Origin: JBJXGE01 sp046154185
GTDB taxonomy: Bacteria; Planctomycetota; UBA8108; UBA1146; JAJFFE01
DNA length: 64,000 bases
Assembly: GCA_046154185.1 (NCBI GenBank)
Contig: JBJXGE010000053.1
Coordinates: 1 to 64,000, forward strand
Reading direction: 5' to 3'
The position numbers and the translations under genes were made by a program. A model generated the notes under the pieces. The model had not been told where the DNA came from and did no database searches. It was given only the letters and a program-made list of their open reading frames with translations. This document shows, piece after piece, positions 1 to 7,724 of the stretch (its first letter is position 1; each line of letters begins with the position of its first letter).

Positions 1-460
1 CGTCGACGCGATGGTATTGGTCGACGACGCGCCGCTCCGGATCGACGACCCAATACTCGCCGACGCCGCAGCGTTCGTAGCGTTCGCGTTTCTTACCGAG
101 ATCGATCCGGCGTGTCGATGGCGACAGAATCTCGATGACCAAATCCGGCGCGCCGACGATGCGCGAGGGATGGATGATTTCCGCGCGCTTCAGGCTCACG
201 AGCAGGAGATCGGGCTCGACGATGTCGTGCGCACCGAGTTCGACGTCGGTGGGCGCCGAGAAGACGTGTGCGCGGCCGGGCACGACGACTTGCACGTGAA
301 GTTCGCCGTGCAATCGCGAACTCACGAGCTGGTGGTAAGTCGCGGGCGCTGCGCTCACATAATGCACGCCGTCGAGGATCTCGTGCCGATTGCCATCGCT
401 TGGGAATTCGAGCAGGTCCGCGTAGGTGAGTCTGACGCGGGATTCCGGTACTAGCGGCAT
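1..460 (-). CDS. Uma2 family PD-(D/E)xK endonuclease-like protein (C-terminus cut by window edge)
   Basis: The reading frame starts at ATG 460 and stays open to the window edge, so about 153 residues are visible and the C-terminus is missing. An AAAGGAA ribosome site lies about 10 bases upstream. The order of motifs is that of the Uma2/DUF820 family: an N-terminal 'LTYADLLEFP' then 'HEILDG', 'VEPDLLLV' in the middle, and 'DLVIEILSPST', 'KRERYERCGVGEYWVVDP' near the end. The acidic residues in EPD and VIE and the lysine pair after them fit a PD-(D/E)xK nuclease fold. Members are abundant in cyanobacteria and planctomycetes and mostly uncharacterised; the cellular role cannot be stated. It is divergent from the secreted-protein gene at 682. 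Confidence 0.85.
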   Translation of the reverse strand, partial: MPLVPESRVRLTYADLLEFPSDGNRHEILDGVHYVSAAPATYHQLVSSRLHGELHVQVVVPGRAHVFSAPTDVELGAHDIVEPDLLLVSLKRAEIIHPSRIVGAPDLVIEILSPSTRRIDLGKKRERYERCGVGEYWVVDPERRVVDQYHRVD

Positions 461-642
461 GACGCGCGTTCCTTTCAACGGAGGTCTGCAAGTGCGCCGC
501 CAATTGTACCGACACTCGCTGACGCGACTAGCGGACTGTGGAGCAGTGTTCCCGCCGGACCTGATCCGGACTTCCCCGTCGTGATCGTCCGGATCCAGTC
601 GAACCTGCAAATCCGAATCCTTCCGACGCGCGCGCGCCCGAG

Positions 643-648
643 TAGAAT
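643..648 (+). promoter_or_regulatory. Possible -10 element (TAGAAT) upstream of the 682 gene
   Basis: TAGAAT matches five of six bases of the vegetative -10 consensus and lies about 34 bases before the start codon at 682. The matching -35 region (around 621, TTCCGA) is poor, so this is only a candidate. Confidence 0.25.
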
Positions 649-681
649 GCTCACCTACCTCGTTTCGAAAGGAGCCGGTGC

Positions 682-1437
682 ATGTCTCGACTTTTGCTGG
701 CGGTGTTCTTTCTCGTCGTCACGGTCATGACCTCGCCCGTCGGCGCGCAAACGACGACCTACGAAGTCAATTCGGGTGGGCTCTCGCAAGGCTGTTTGCC
801 GCCGTGCTTGTGCCCGATCGTTTTTCTTGGGGAAGTGAGCGGTAGCTTCGATCTCGAGTTTACGGGTGTGGATGGGACGTATGACACCTACAACCTCATC
901 AACGTGCAGCTTGTCGTGACGGCCGGTGGAATGGCGAGTGATCTGACCGGGACCGGCACGTATCGAGTAGACATCGCCGCGGGTGTGCACGCGATGACAA
1001 TGGAGATCGTCTACTTCGGTGCGACAACGCTGGTCGAGACCTTCGGCGATCAACCGATCGATCCGGCTTTTCCATTTCCGCAGATTCTTATCGGCCTGGC
1101 CTCGGCGCAGATGTGCTTCGCGACGATGCTGAGTTTCGACGCGGCGCCGCTCTTTGTGCCGGCGCAGCAATTCGTGCGCGGCGATTGCAACGCCGATGGC
1201 GCCATGAACATCGCCGACGCGGTGACGATCCTCGACGTGCTCTTTGTGTCGGGCAGCGCCGATTGCGCCAACGCCTGCGACGGCAACGACGACGAGCTGT
1301 TCAATATCGCGGACGCGATTTTCTTGCTGAACAATTTGTTTGGCAGTGGCGCGTCCCCAGCGCCGCCGTTTCCGGATTGCGGCGTGGATCCGACCGCGGG
1401 TTCGCTCGCCTGCGACACGTTTTCACCGTGTCCGTGA
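682..1437 (+). CDS. Secreted protein with C-terminal dockerin-like module
   Basis: A 251-residue protein with a clear signal peptide (about residues 1-23, hydrophobic core LLLAVFFLVVTV, cleavage near GAQ). AAAGGAG precedes the ATG at good spacing. Residues about 24-165 form a domain I do not recognise, with several cysteines (CLPPCLCP near the start). Residues about 165-251 carry two calcium-loop-like repeats, 'RGDCNADGAMNIADAV' and 'DGNDDELFNIADAI', each followed by a leucine-rich helix, then 'PPFPDCGVDPT' and a final Cys-Pro. This is the dockerin-like module seen on many planctomycete secreted proteins; here it should not be read as evidence of a cellulosome. The function of the N-terminal domain is unknown. 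Confidence 0.85.
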   Translation: MSRLLLAVFFLVVTVMTSPVGAQTTTYEVNSGGLSQGCLPPCLCPIVFLGEVSGSFDLEFTGVDGTYDTYNLINVQLVVTAGGMASDLTGTGTYRVDIAAGVHAMTMEIVYFGATTLVETFGDQPIDPAFPFPQILIGLASAQMCFATMLSFDAAPLFVPAQQFVRGDCNADGAMNIADAVTILDVLFVSGSADCANACDGNDDELFNIADAIFLLNNLFGSGASPAPPFPDCGVDPTAGSLACDTFSPCP

Positions 1438-1455
1438 TGTTGCGTCGATCGCGCG

Positions 1456-2352
1456 TCACACGAGCGAGTCGAGAATTTCCGCGAAAAGGTGTGGTTGTTC
1501 AATAAGCGGGAAGTGAGTGAGGTTCGACTTCACGAGCACTTCGAATGAGTCACGAACGACCGGATCGAGCGCTGCGTAAATGCGCAGCGCTCGATCTGTG
1601 TTGACCGCGCGATCTTCGCCGCCGTGCACGATGAGCGACCTTCGCGCCAACCGCGCGAGCGCCGCCGCGCCCGCCGCGGCGCGCGGTCCGCGTTCAACGC
1701 AGCGCACGCTCTGAAAACAGGTCGCGAAAGACGAACGCCGCTCCGGCAGATCGGCGACCAGATCTTTGATGGCGGGGACCTTGCTGGCGCGGAGACTCGC
1801 GGGAAAGGTCGCGGTCAGCGCGCTATGGCTGACCTTGCGCACGAGCGGCACGACGAACGCCCAACTGCCGAGTTTGGCGATAATCGTCGCGCAGTCGGAC
1901 CACGCCGGCGCCGACAGTATCGCGGCATCGGCGAGTTGCGGAAGCGGCGCGGCGAGCGCGGTCGCCGCGGCGCCCCAAGAGTGGCAAACGAGTAGCTTCA
2001 GCTCAGTCGCCGAAAACACGTTCGCGGCGGCGGCGGCGATGCGGCGTCCGTACCCTTCGTTGGTCGGCGTCGCCGGGTCGCGTTCGTAGCCGGGCGGAAT
2101 GACGCTCCAAAATCGCAGCGTCCAACGATCGAGTAGCGCGCGCGTCTTGCTCGCGCCGACATCATCATCATTGTCGGTGCGAATCCGCGCGATGAGCGCC
2201 TTCGCATAGTTGACCGACTCAAAGACGCCGGGCACGACGAGTACGCGCGCGACTTCGCGGCCGCGGCCGCACGCGCCAATCTCCGCGATTTCGGCGGTCT
2301 CATTTTGCGGCGGCAAAAAACCGACTCTCGTTGCGCGCGAGCAGCTCCTCAT
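1456..2352 (-). CDS. Alpha/beta hydrolase fold protein
   Basis: About 298 residues if the ATG at 2352 is used. The nucleophile elbow reads 'VCHSWGA', a variant of G-x-S-x-G with Cys in the first position; the likely acid is in 'HGGEDRAV' and the catalytic His in 'NLTHFPL' near the C-terminus, which is the normal serine-hydrolase order. The assumed start lies 53 bases inside the upstream glycosyltransferase gene and has no convincing ribosome site; no good alternative start exists before the first conserved strand (VARVLVVPG), so the true N-terminus is uncertain. The substrate cannot be inferred. The overlap with the glycosyltransferase suggests translational coupling. Confidence 0.75.
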   Translation of the reverse strand: MRSCSRATRVGFLPPQNETAEIAEIGACGRGREVARVLVVPGVFESVNYAKALIARIRTDNDDDVGASKTRALLDRWTLRFWSVIPPGYERDPATPTNEGYGRRIAAAAANVFSATELKLLVCHSWGAAATALAAPLPQLADAAILSAPAWSDCATIIAKLGSWAFVVPLVRKVSHSALTATFPASLRASKVPAIKDLVADLPERRSSFATCFQSVRCVERGPRAAAGAAALARLARRSLIVHGGEDRAVNTDRALRIYAALDPVVRDSFEVLVKSNLTHFPLIEQPHLFAEILDSLV

Positions 2353-3496
2353 AAATGTCGATGGTGCGCTCGATCATCGCGGCGTGCGAGAAATGCGCGC
2401 GGATGTGTCGTAGTCCGCGCGCCGCGAGTTCGAGTGCGAATGGACGATCATCGAGGATGCGGCGCAACGCGCCCGCGAGGCGACTCGCATCGTTCGGCGA
2501 AACGAGAAGGCCGGTGTCGCCGTCGAGCACCAAACTTTGTAACCCGCCGACCGCGCTCGCAACGACCGGCAACTCGCAGGCGAGCGCTTCAGCCGCGACG
2601 AGTCCGTGCGCTTCGGTGCGGCTCGGCACCGCGACGACGTCGGCCGCCGGCAAGATCTCGGCGACATCGGTGCGCAGTCCGAGCAATCGCACGCGATCGC
2701 TGACGCCGCGTTCAGCCGCCAGCGCCTCGAGCGGCGCGCGTTCCGGCCCATCACCCGCGATGCACATCGTCACGCCGGGCAATTCTTCGAGCGCGCGCAC
2801 CGCGACGTCGACGCCTTTCTCGCGAGTGAGGCGCGCGACGACGAACACGACGCGCGCGTCAATCGGAATCTGGAGGAACGCGCGCGCTGGCGCGCGCGCG
2901 CGCGGCGCGAAGCGCTCGACATCGACGCCGTTCGGGACAACGCGACATTGCTCGTTCGTCCACATGCGGAGGCGCACACCGTCCGTGCGCTCGAAGTCAT
3001 TGGGCGCGACTACCACGTCGGCATACTTACAATTGCGGCGCGCGGCAGTTTTCAATATCCAGCGTTTGAAGCCGTGCGCCGGCACGCCGGGTATCTGCGC
3101 GTCCGCGCCGATGATGTGACCGTGCGGCGCGAGCACGATCGCGCCGACGCGCTCCTTTCGCGCCGCAAGGCAGCCCAGGAATCCAGCCTTACTCGTGTGT
3201 GCGTGCACAACGTCCGGACGAAACGCTCGAATCGCACGGCGCAGTTCGCCGAGCGCACGGACATCGCTGAAGGGCTGCACGGCGCGCACGAGCGAGGGCG
3301 CACGCACGAGCTCGAGTCGCAGCGCTGCTAACTCGGGCCAAAGTGAACCTTCGCTGCCCGTCTCTTCACCAGCGACGACGGCGAGTGTATGTCCGCGTTC
3401 GATCAAGCCAGCGACGAGATCGCGAACGACGAGCTGCGCGCCGCCGCGCACAAGTCGCGTGATGATATGAAGGATTCGGAGACTGTCCGCCGCCAT
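2300..3496 (-). CDS. Glycosyltransferase family 4 (GT-B fold)
   Basis: About 398 residues from ATG 3496; a longer in-frame TTG start at 3538 is less likely because the conserved N-terminus 'LRILHIITRLVRGGAQ' begins just after this ATG. The protein has the standard GT4 layout: an N-terminal acceptor domain with 'RPDVVHAHTSKAG' and 'LAPHGHIIG', the linker motif 'VVPNGVDVERF', then the nucleotide-sugar domain 'VVARLTREKGVDVAVRAL', 'CIAGDGPER', 'VVAVPSRTEAHGLVAAEALA' with the E-x7-E pair. It probably transfers a sugar onto a cell-surface lipid or polysaccharide in the cytoplasm. The donor and acceptor cannot be told from sequence. It is followed by an overlapping hydrolase gene. Confidence 0.93.
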   Translation of the reverse strand: MAADSLRILHIITRLVRGGAQLVVRDLVAGLIERGHTLAVVAGEETGSEGSLWPELAALRLELVRAPSLVRAVQPFSDVRALGELRRAIRAFRPDVVHAHTSKAGFLGCLAARKERVGAIVLAPHGHIIGADAQIPGVPAHGFKRWILKTAARRNCKYADVVVAPNDFERTDGVRLRMWTNEQCRVVPNGVDVERFAPRARAPARAFLQIPIDARVVFVVARLTREKGVDVAVRALEELPGVTMCIAGDGPERAPLEALAAERGVSDRVRLLGLRTDVAEILPAADVVAVPSRTEAHGLVAAEALACELPVVASAVGGLQSLVLDGDTGLLVSPNDASRLAGALRRILDDRPFALELAARGLRHIRAHFSHAAMIERTIDIYEELLARNESRFFAAAK

Positions 3497-3552
3497 GTCG
3501 CGCAGGATAGCTCGGACGAAGGCGCAATCCCACAACAACGCTTTGCGAAGCT

Positions 3553-4077
3553 TCAGGGACCGCGTGGGTGAGTCGACGCCGAATTTTGCTTGGGTCGCGT
3601 TCCGAGCCGCTTCGCCGCTGTGATGAAAAGCTCATCCCACGGATGCGCGAGCACGGCGGCGAGATCGAGAAACGCGCTTTCCAACTCCTCGGCGGGTTGA
3701 CTGGTGATCTTCTCGCCGTGGAGCGCAAGCGCGGTTGCAATGGCGGAGAAGAAGGTCGCGGTCGCGGCGAGGTGTGAATTCAAGTCGCGGTAGCTGCGAA
3801 ACAATTGCACGCTGTCGTTCTTGACGCGGCGCAGGAGTTCCAGTTCGACCGTCTTCGCCGGCCGATCGCCGCCGTCGGTGGCGAGCAACTCAGCCGCGGG
3901 TCCCGCACGCAGCAGGTCGGCGAACAGTCCGGTGCCTTGCGCTTGGCGCAGTCGCTCGAGCAGGCTGTCGATCGGTTTGCGCGGGCCGTCGAGGCCGAGG
4001 CGCAAGAACATCGACGTCGACCGCGCATCAAGATTTGCGACATTGCTGATGCGGGTCGAAGGTTGCGGCTCAATCAT
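3553..4077 (-). CDS. Hypothetical protein coupled to the upstream sigma-like gene
   Basis: A 174-residue protein I do not recognise. The start ATG overlaps the stop of the upstream sigma-like gene by four bases (ATGA), so the two are translationally coupled. It is predicted soluble and mostly helical (for example residues about 38-80 and 85-150), has no signal peptide or membrane segment and no Cys-rich metal motif. The position suggests a partner of the sigma-like protein, perhaps a cytoplasmic anti-sigma factor, but nothing in the sequence proves this. Confidence 0.7.
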   Translation of the reverse strand: MIEPQPSTRISNVANLDARSTSMFLRLGLDGPRKPIDSLLERLRQAQGTGLFADLLRAGPAAELLATDGGDRPAKTVELELLRRVKNDSVQLFRSYRDLNSHLAATATFFSAIATALALHGEKITSQPAEELESAFLDLAAVLAHPWDELFITAAKRLGTRPKQNSASTHPRGP

Positions 4078-4844
4078 GTCAGCGTCTCCAAGAGCGAGCG
4101 TATTTCCGGCTCGACGTCGGTCGGCTTCACGCCGTCTTCAATCAGCAACTCGCGAATCGCGGCGCGAAAGCGGTCGCGAACAGTGCGGGCCATGACCGAA
4201 GCGCGCACCGGCTCGATGCCGTACTCGTGGGAAAAATCCTGGTAAGCCTCATCGTGGTAGTGGTGGCGAATGAAAATCTCCCAGTGCGCAACGAGGCCTT
4301 TTTCCTGGCACTGTTGCTGAACCCGGACAAGTCCTTCGCTGACGAGGCTCTGCGCAAACTCGCGCTCGAATCCTTGATCGGGGTCGGTCGCCGGCGCGGC
4401 GACTTGCAAGTCCTCGAGCTCGGGTGAATTCGAACGACCGCGACCGTCTTGTCGCACGCGCTCCTTCAGGTAGAAGTGGAGCCCGTTCATGAGCCAGCGA
4501 CGAAGCCGAATGCCGCTGTCCTTCCACTTGTGAAAGAAGTCGGGCCGCGCCAAGCGATCCGCGAAGAAGCCGCCGACGACATCGGCGGCTTCGACGCCAG
4601 TGCGCCGTTGACCGCGGAGGCCGAGGTAGTAGTACTGCAGCGGCCGGTAGTAGATGTGCATCACGTGCTCGTTGATGAGCGCGTAACCACGCGTCCCTTG
4701 ATCGAGCCGCTCATGAATCCACGCTTGCTGAGTATCAGGAAAGTACTGACGGCTCAGCGCGTCGTCGCCGTCCGGCGGACCATCCGTCGGAGCATCCGCC
4801 GGAGCGCCGTCCGCAGACCGCGGCTCCTGATTGCTTTTCACCAT
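4074..4844 (-). CDS. Divergent ECF-like RNA polymerase sigma factor
   Basis: About 256 residues from ATG 4844, chosen over ATG 4859 because GGGGAG sits seven bases upstream of it. The N-terminus (to about residue 30) is low-complexity (Asp/Pro/Ala). Residues about 45-125 resemble sigma region 2 as found in planctomycete ECF proteins: 'YYRPLQYYYLGLRG', 'EAADVVGGFFADRL', and 'WKDSGIRLRRWLMNGLHFYL', the last matching the helix that follows the DNA-melting segment. Residues about 170-240 resemble region 4, ending in 'RASVMARTVRDRFRAAIREL', an HTH-like tail. The similarity is by pattern and is distant. It probably directs a small regulon with the overlapping downstream gene as a possible partner. 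Confidence 0.7.
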   Translation of the reverse strand: MVKSNQEPRSADGAPADAPTDGPPDGDDALSRQYFPDTQQAWIHERLDQGTRGYALINEHVMHIYYRPLQYYYLGLRGQRRTGVEAADVVGGFFADRLARPDFFHKWKDSGIRLRRWLMNGLHFYLKERVRQDGRGRSNSPELEDLQVAAPATDPDQGFEREFAQSLVSEGLVRVQQQCQEKGLVAHWEIFIRHHYHDEAYQDFSHEYGIEPVRASVMARTVRDRFRAAIRELLIEDGVKPTDVEPEIRSLLETLT

Positions 4845-5257
4845 GCCGTGACTCCCCATGCGCCACCGCGTCGTTCCGTGTGGTCCGGAACGACCGCGTT
4901 TCTCGCCCTTTCAAGCCCTCGCGATTTTTCACCGGCGCGAGCATTGTCGTCGCGCCCCGGGAAAATCTCGGCGCGAATTGTATCGAGAACGGCGCAGCAT
5001 TGCTTCGACCCGCCCCGCTCCGTGTGAGCGCGAAGAGAGATAGCGACGGCCGCGCCCGCCGCGCGCGCCGACGAGAAGTTTCGCTGGAAGTCCGGCGGAG
5101 CCTGGCGATTGCAATGTGCGAGCCGCTCGGCGCGGCGAGCCGCGCTCGCTCCGGGTCGGGAGCCAGGCATGAGTTCAACTCGCCGACGGCATCGCACGGA
5201 GCGGCGCGATGTGTCGCTCGGCGCAGCGCGACTGGCGAATCCGTTGCGTTCGGAACG
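4845..5257. other. Intergenic stretch with no recognised gene
   Basis: About 410 bases between the sigma-like gene and the next minus-strand gene. Several overlapping open frames cross it on both strands but they are Arg/Ala-rich and lack homology signatures or ribosome sites. No tRNA cloverleaf, convincing promoter or strong hairpin was seen. It should hold the promoter of the sigma-like gene. Confidence 0.6.
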
Positions 5258-6010
5258 CTATGCGCCCGCAAACAAAAAATTATTCTCCGGCGACCAGCGA
5301 ATCGCGCGGTAGACCGGGAGCAGCGTGTCGAAGATCGTCGCGAGGCGGGATTCGAGGCCGGGCACCGTGACGAGTTCATCGGCGCGCGCGAGGGCGCGCT
5401 CGATGTGGAGCCAGTGCTCGCCCGGTTTGTAGTATTTGAACGTCTCGACGAGTTCGGCGCCGGTCATCGTTTCGCACGGATGTTCACGGCGAAAATCGTG
5501 GATGCGCATCGCGAAACCGGGGAGCGCGTGCAACGCCGCGGCGAGGCGCGTGCGCGCGTCCTCGCGCGCGGCTTGGCGCTTCAGGTTTTCGCCATCCCAC
5601 CACGCGTTTTGATGGACGCGGAGCGCGAGTTCGAGACCGTGCTCGTGGATCTCGAGCGTGATCAGCGTGTGCACATAGTTCTGGTCGAGATCCGCGCCAA
5701 GTTCGGCGCCGAGGATTTTCTTGATTTTGTTGCGCTCGACATCACTCCGCGACAAGTACACGAATTGCGTTTCGACTTTGTACGCGTTGAAGCGATACGG
5801 GTGATGCAGGCTCGCGCGACTGACGAAGGTCTCGCCCGCGAGCGCGTAGCGCTTTGCGAGTCGCTTGCCGAAGCCGTCGAGTTTGCGCCGGACCTCGAGC
5901 CGCGCCGCGTTGTGGATCGGGTCGCGCGCGAGTTCCGGCCGGAAGCGCTCAAAGTCGGTCGGCAAGAACTCGAGCGGGCCGGGGTGCGCGGTTTCTTTGG
6001 TCTTAGCCAT
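5258..6010 (-). CDS. Conserved-looking hypothetical protein
   Basis: A 250-residue soluble protein with normal amino-acid composition and a clean ATG start. It contains many aromatic and acidic residues ('NAWWDGENLKR', 'ETFKYYKPGEHWLH', 'YRAIRWSPENNFLF') of the kind kept in a folded domain, but I do not recognise the family. There is no signal peptide or membrane segment. It is divergently transcribed from the kynurenine operon with about 130 bases between the starts, so it might share control with it; there is no helix-turn-helix that would mark it as the operon's regulator. Confidence 0.7.
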   Translation of the reverse strand: MAKTKETAHPGPLEFLPTDFERFRPELARDPIHNAARLEVRRKLDGFGKRLAKRYALAGETFVSRASLHHPYRFNAYKVETQFVYLSRSDVERNKIKKILGAELGADLDQNYVHTLITLEIHEHGLELALRVHQNAWWDGENLKRQAAREDARTRLAAALHALPGFAMRIHDFRREHPCETMTGAELVETFKYYKPGEHWLHIERALARADELVTVPGLESRLATIFDTLLPVYRAIRWSPENNFLFAGA

Positions 6011-6140
6011 GCGGGAGTTCTTCGTTTTTGCCGCTTTCGCGCGGCCGGGACGACCCCTTCCGGCGCGGTCGCTGGCTAGCTAAAGTGTGGCTTCGGTGGG
6101 GAGCTTCCGAATTCTCGACGGCCAGAAGAAGGTGGTTACC

Positions 6141-6662
6141 ATGCAACAACTCGCGGCATTCAACCTCAAGCGTTGGATCGAAGACAATCGCCATCTCCTC
6201 AAGCCGCCGGTCGGCAACAAGCTGGTGTGGGAGAACGCCGACTTCATCGTGATGATCGTAGGCGGCCCCAACCAGCGCAAAGACTACCATATCAACCCGA
6301 CCGAAGAGTTCTTTCATCAGCTCGAAGGCAACATGGTGCTGAAGGTCATCCAGGATGGCAAGCCGCGCGACATCGCTGTCAATGAAGGCGATGTGTTCTT
6401 GCTGCCGCCGGGGATCCCGCACTCGCCGCAGCGCGGGCCGAACACCGTGGGTATGGTTGTCGAGCGCCGCCGGCCCGCCGACAAGAACGACCAGGTCGTG
6501 TTCATCTGCGACAACTGTCGCGAGACCGTGCACCGCAAAGAGTTTTATTGCACCAATCTCGGCCTGCAATTGAAGCCGGTGATCGAAGAATTCTGGAGCA
6601 AGCCCGAACTACGCAAGTGCAAGAAGTGCGGCGCGGAGATGCAGCAGGCGCAACCGAAGTGA
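6141..6662 (+). CDS. nbaC: 3-hydroxyanthranilate 3,4-dioxygenase
   Basis: 173 residues from ATG 6141, which follows GAAGGTGG; the longer in-frame GTG at 6087 adds a non-conserved tail. The enzyme opens the ring of 3-hydroxyanthranilate with O2 to give 2-amino-3-carboxymuconate 6-semialdehyde. The cupin shows the Fe(II) ligands His50, Glu56 and His94 with substrate-binding Arg46 and Arg98, one position off the numbering of the characterised bacterial enzyme. The C-terminus has two Cys-x2-Cys pairs ('CDNC' and 'CKKC'), the rubredoxin-like second iron site typical of bacterial members. It is the first gene of a six-gene operon for tryptophan breakdown and its product feeds the decarboxylase encoded next. 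Confidence 0.96.
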   Translation: MQQLAAFNLKRWIEDNRHLLKPPVGNKLVWENADFIVMIVGGPNQRKDYHINPTEEFFHQLEGNMVLKVIQDGKPRDIAVNEGDVFLLPPGIPHSPQRGPNTVGMVVERRRPADKNDQVVFICDNCRETVHRKEFYCTNLGLQLKPVIEEFWSKPELRKCKKCGAEMQQAQPK

Positions 6663-6695
6663 TTACATCCGCACGGTTGTGATTGTGTTTGCCGC

Positions 6696-7724
6696 ATGAA
6701 GATCGATCTCCACACACACATACTGCCAGAGAACTGGCCGGATCTCCGCGCGCGTTACGGCTATGGCGGCTTCGTGCAACTCGAGCATCATGCGCCGTGC
6801 CGCGCACGCATGGTCATCGATGGCAAGTCGTTCCGTGAGATCGAGTCGAATTGTTGGGATCCGGCGCGGCGCATTGCGGAGTGCGATAGTGCGGGCGTCG
6901 ACCTGCAAGTCTTGTCGACCGTGCCCGTCATGTTCAGCTACTGGGCGAAGGCGCGCGACGCGCTCGATCTCGCCCAACTCCTCAATGATCACATCGCGGG
7001 ACTGTGCGCCGCGCAGCCGCATCGGTTCGCCGGCTTCGGCACGTTGCCGCTCCAAGCGCCGGAACTCGCGATAGCGGAACTCGAACGCTGCATGAAAGTG
7101 CTCGGTCTCAAGGGCGTGCAGATTGGGACCCACGTCGGTGACTCGAACCTCGATGCCGCGGCGCTCTTCCCGGTCTTCGCGGCGGCCGAGCGACTCGGCG
7201 CGGCGGTCTTCGTGCATCCTTGGGACATGCTCGCGAAAGAACGGATGCCGTCGTACTTCCTGCCGTGGCTCGTCGGCATGCCGGCCGAGACGGCGCTCGC
7301 GATTTGCTCGCTCATCTTCGGCGGCGTGTTCGATCGATTGCCGAAGCTGCGCGTTTGCTTCGCCCACGGCGGCGGCGCGTTTCCCGGGACGCTCGCGCGC
7401 ATCGCACGCGGCTACGAGACGCGTCCCGATTTGTGCGCCGTGAACGGATGCCGAAACCCCCGCGACTACGTGAAGTCCTTCTATGTCGATGCGCTCGTGC
7501 ACGACCATCGCAGCCTCGATTTCTTGATCGACGTCATGGGCATCGAGCAAGTCGCGCTCGGCAGCGATTACCCATTTCCGCTCGGCGAGGATCGCCCGGG
7601 CGCGCTGATCGAAAATCATCCACGGCTCACGCCAACGCAACGCGATCGACTCTTGTCGGGCACGGCGATCGAGTTCTTGCAGCTCGACGCACGGGTATCG
7701 GCGCGGAAAGCGGTTGCGCGATGA
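6696..7724 (+). CDS. nbaD: 2-amino-3-carboxymuconate-6-semialdehyde decarboxylase (ACMSD)
   Basis: 342 residues, the family's usual length, in the amidohydrolase superfamily. It decarboxylates ACMS to 2-aminomuconate semialdehyde and so diverts carbon from spontaneous quinolinate formation toward complete oxidation. The zinc ligands are all visible: His6 and His8 in 'DLHTHIL', His174 in 'VHPWDM', His224 in 'AHGGGAFP' and Asp291 in 'GSDYPFP'. The gene lies 33 bases after the dioxygenase and its stop overlaps the kynureninase start by four bases, so the three are cotranscribed. Its presence argues for a catabolic rather than NAD-biosynthetic kynurenine route. Confidence 0.96.
   Translation: MKIDLHTHILPENWPDLRARYGYGGFVQLEHHAPCRARMVIDGKSFREIESNCWDPARRIAECDSAGVDLQVLSTVPVMFSYWAKARDALDLAQLLNDHIAGLCAAQPHRFAGFGTLPLQAPELAIAELERCMKVLGLKGVQIGTHVGDSNLDAAALFPVFAAAERLGAAVFVHPWDMLAKERMPSYFLPWLVGMPAETALAICSLIFGGVFDRLPKLRVCFAHGGGAFPGTLARIARGYETRPDLCAVNGCRNPRDYVKSFYVDALVHDHRSLDFLIDVMGIEQVALGSDYPFPLGEDRPGALIENHPRLTPTQRDRLLSGTAIEFLQLDARVSARKAVAR

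Noticed and set aside
682..1437. Cellulosome dockerin interpretation of the NxDG...NIAD repeats
   Set aside because: No cohesin, scaffoldin or glycoside hydrolase gene is in the window, and the repeats are typical of many planctomycete secreted proteins that have nothing to do with cellulose.
4880..6079. Long plus-strand open frame of about 400 codons
   Set aside because: It runs antisense to the gene at 5258-6010, is Arg/Ala-rich, has no ribosome site and no recognisable motif; a by-product of high GC content.
7220..7720. Upstream extension of the kynureninase frame
   Set aside because: It overlaps the ACMSD gene completely and lacks family similarity; the coupled ATG at 7721 gives the normal kynureninase length.
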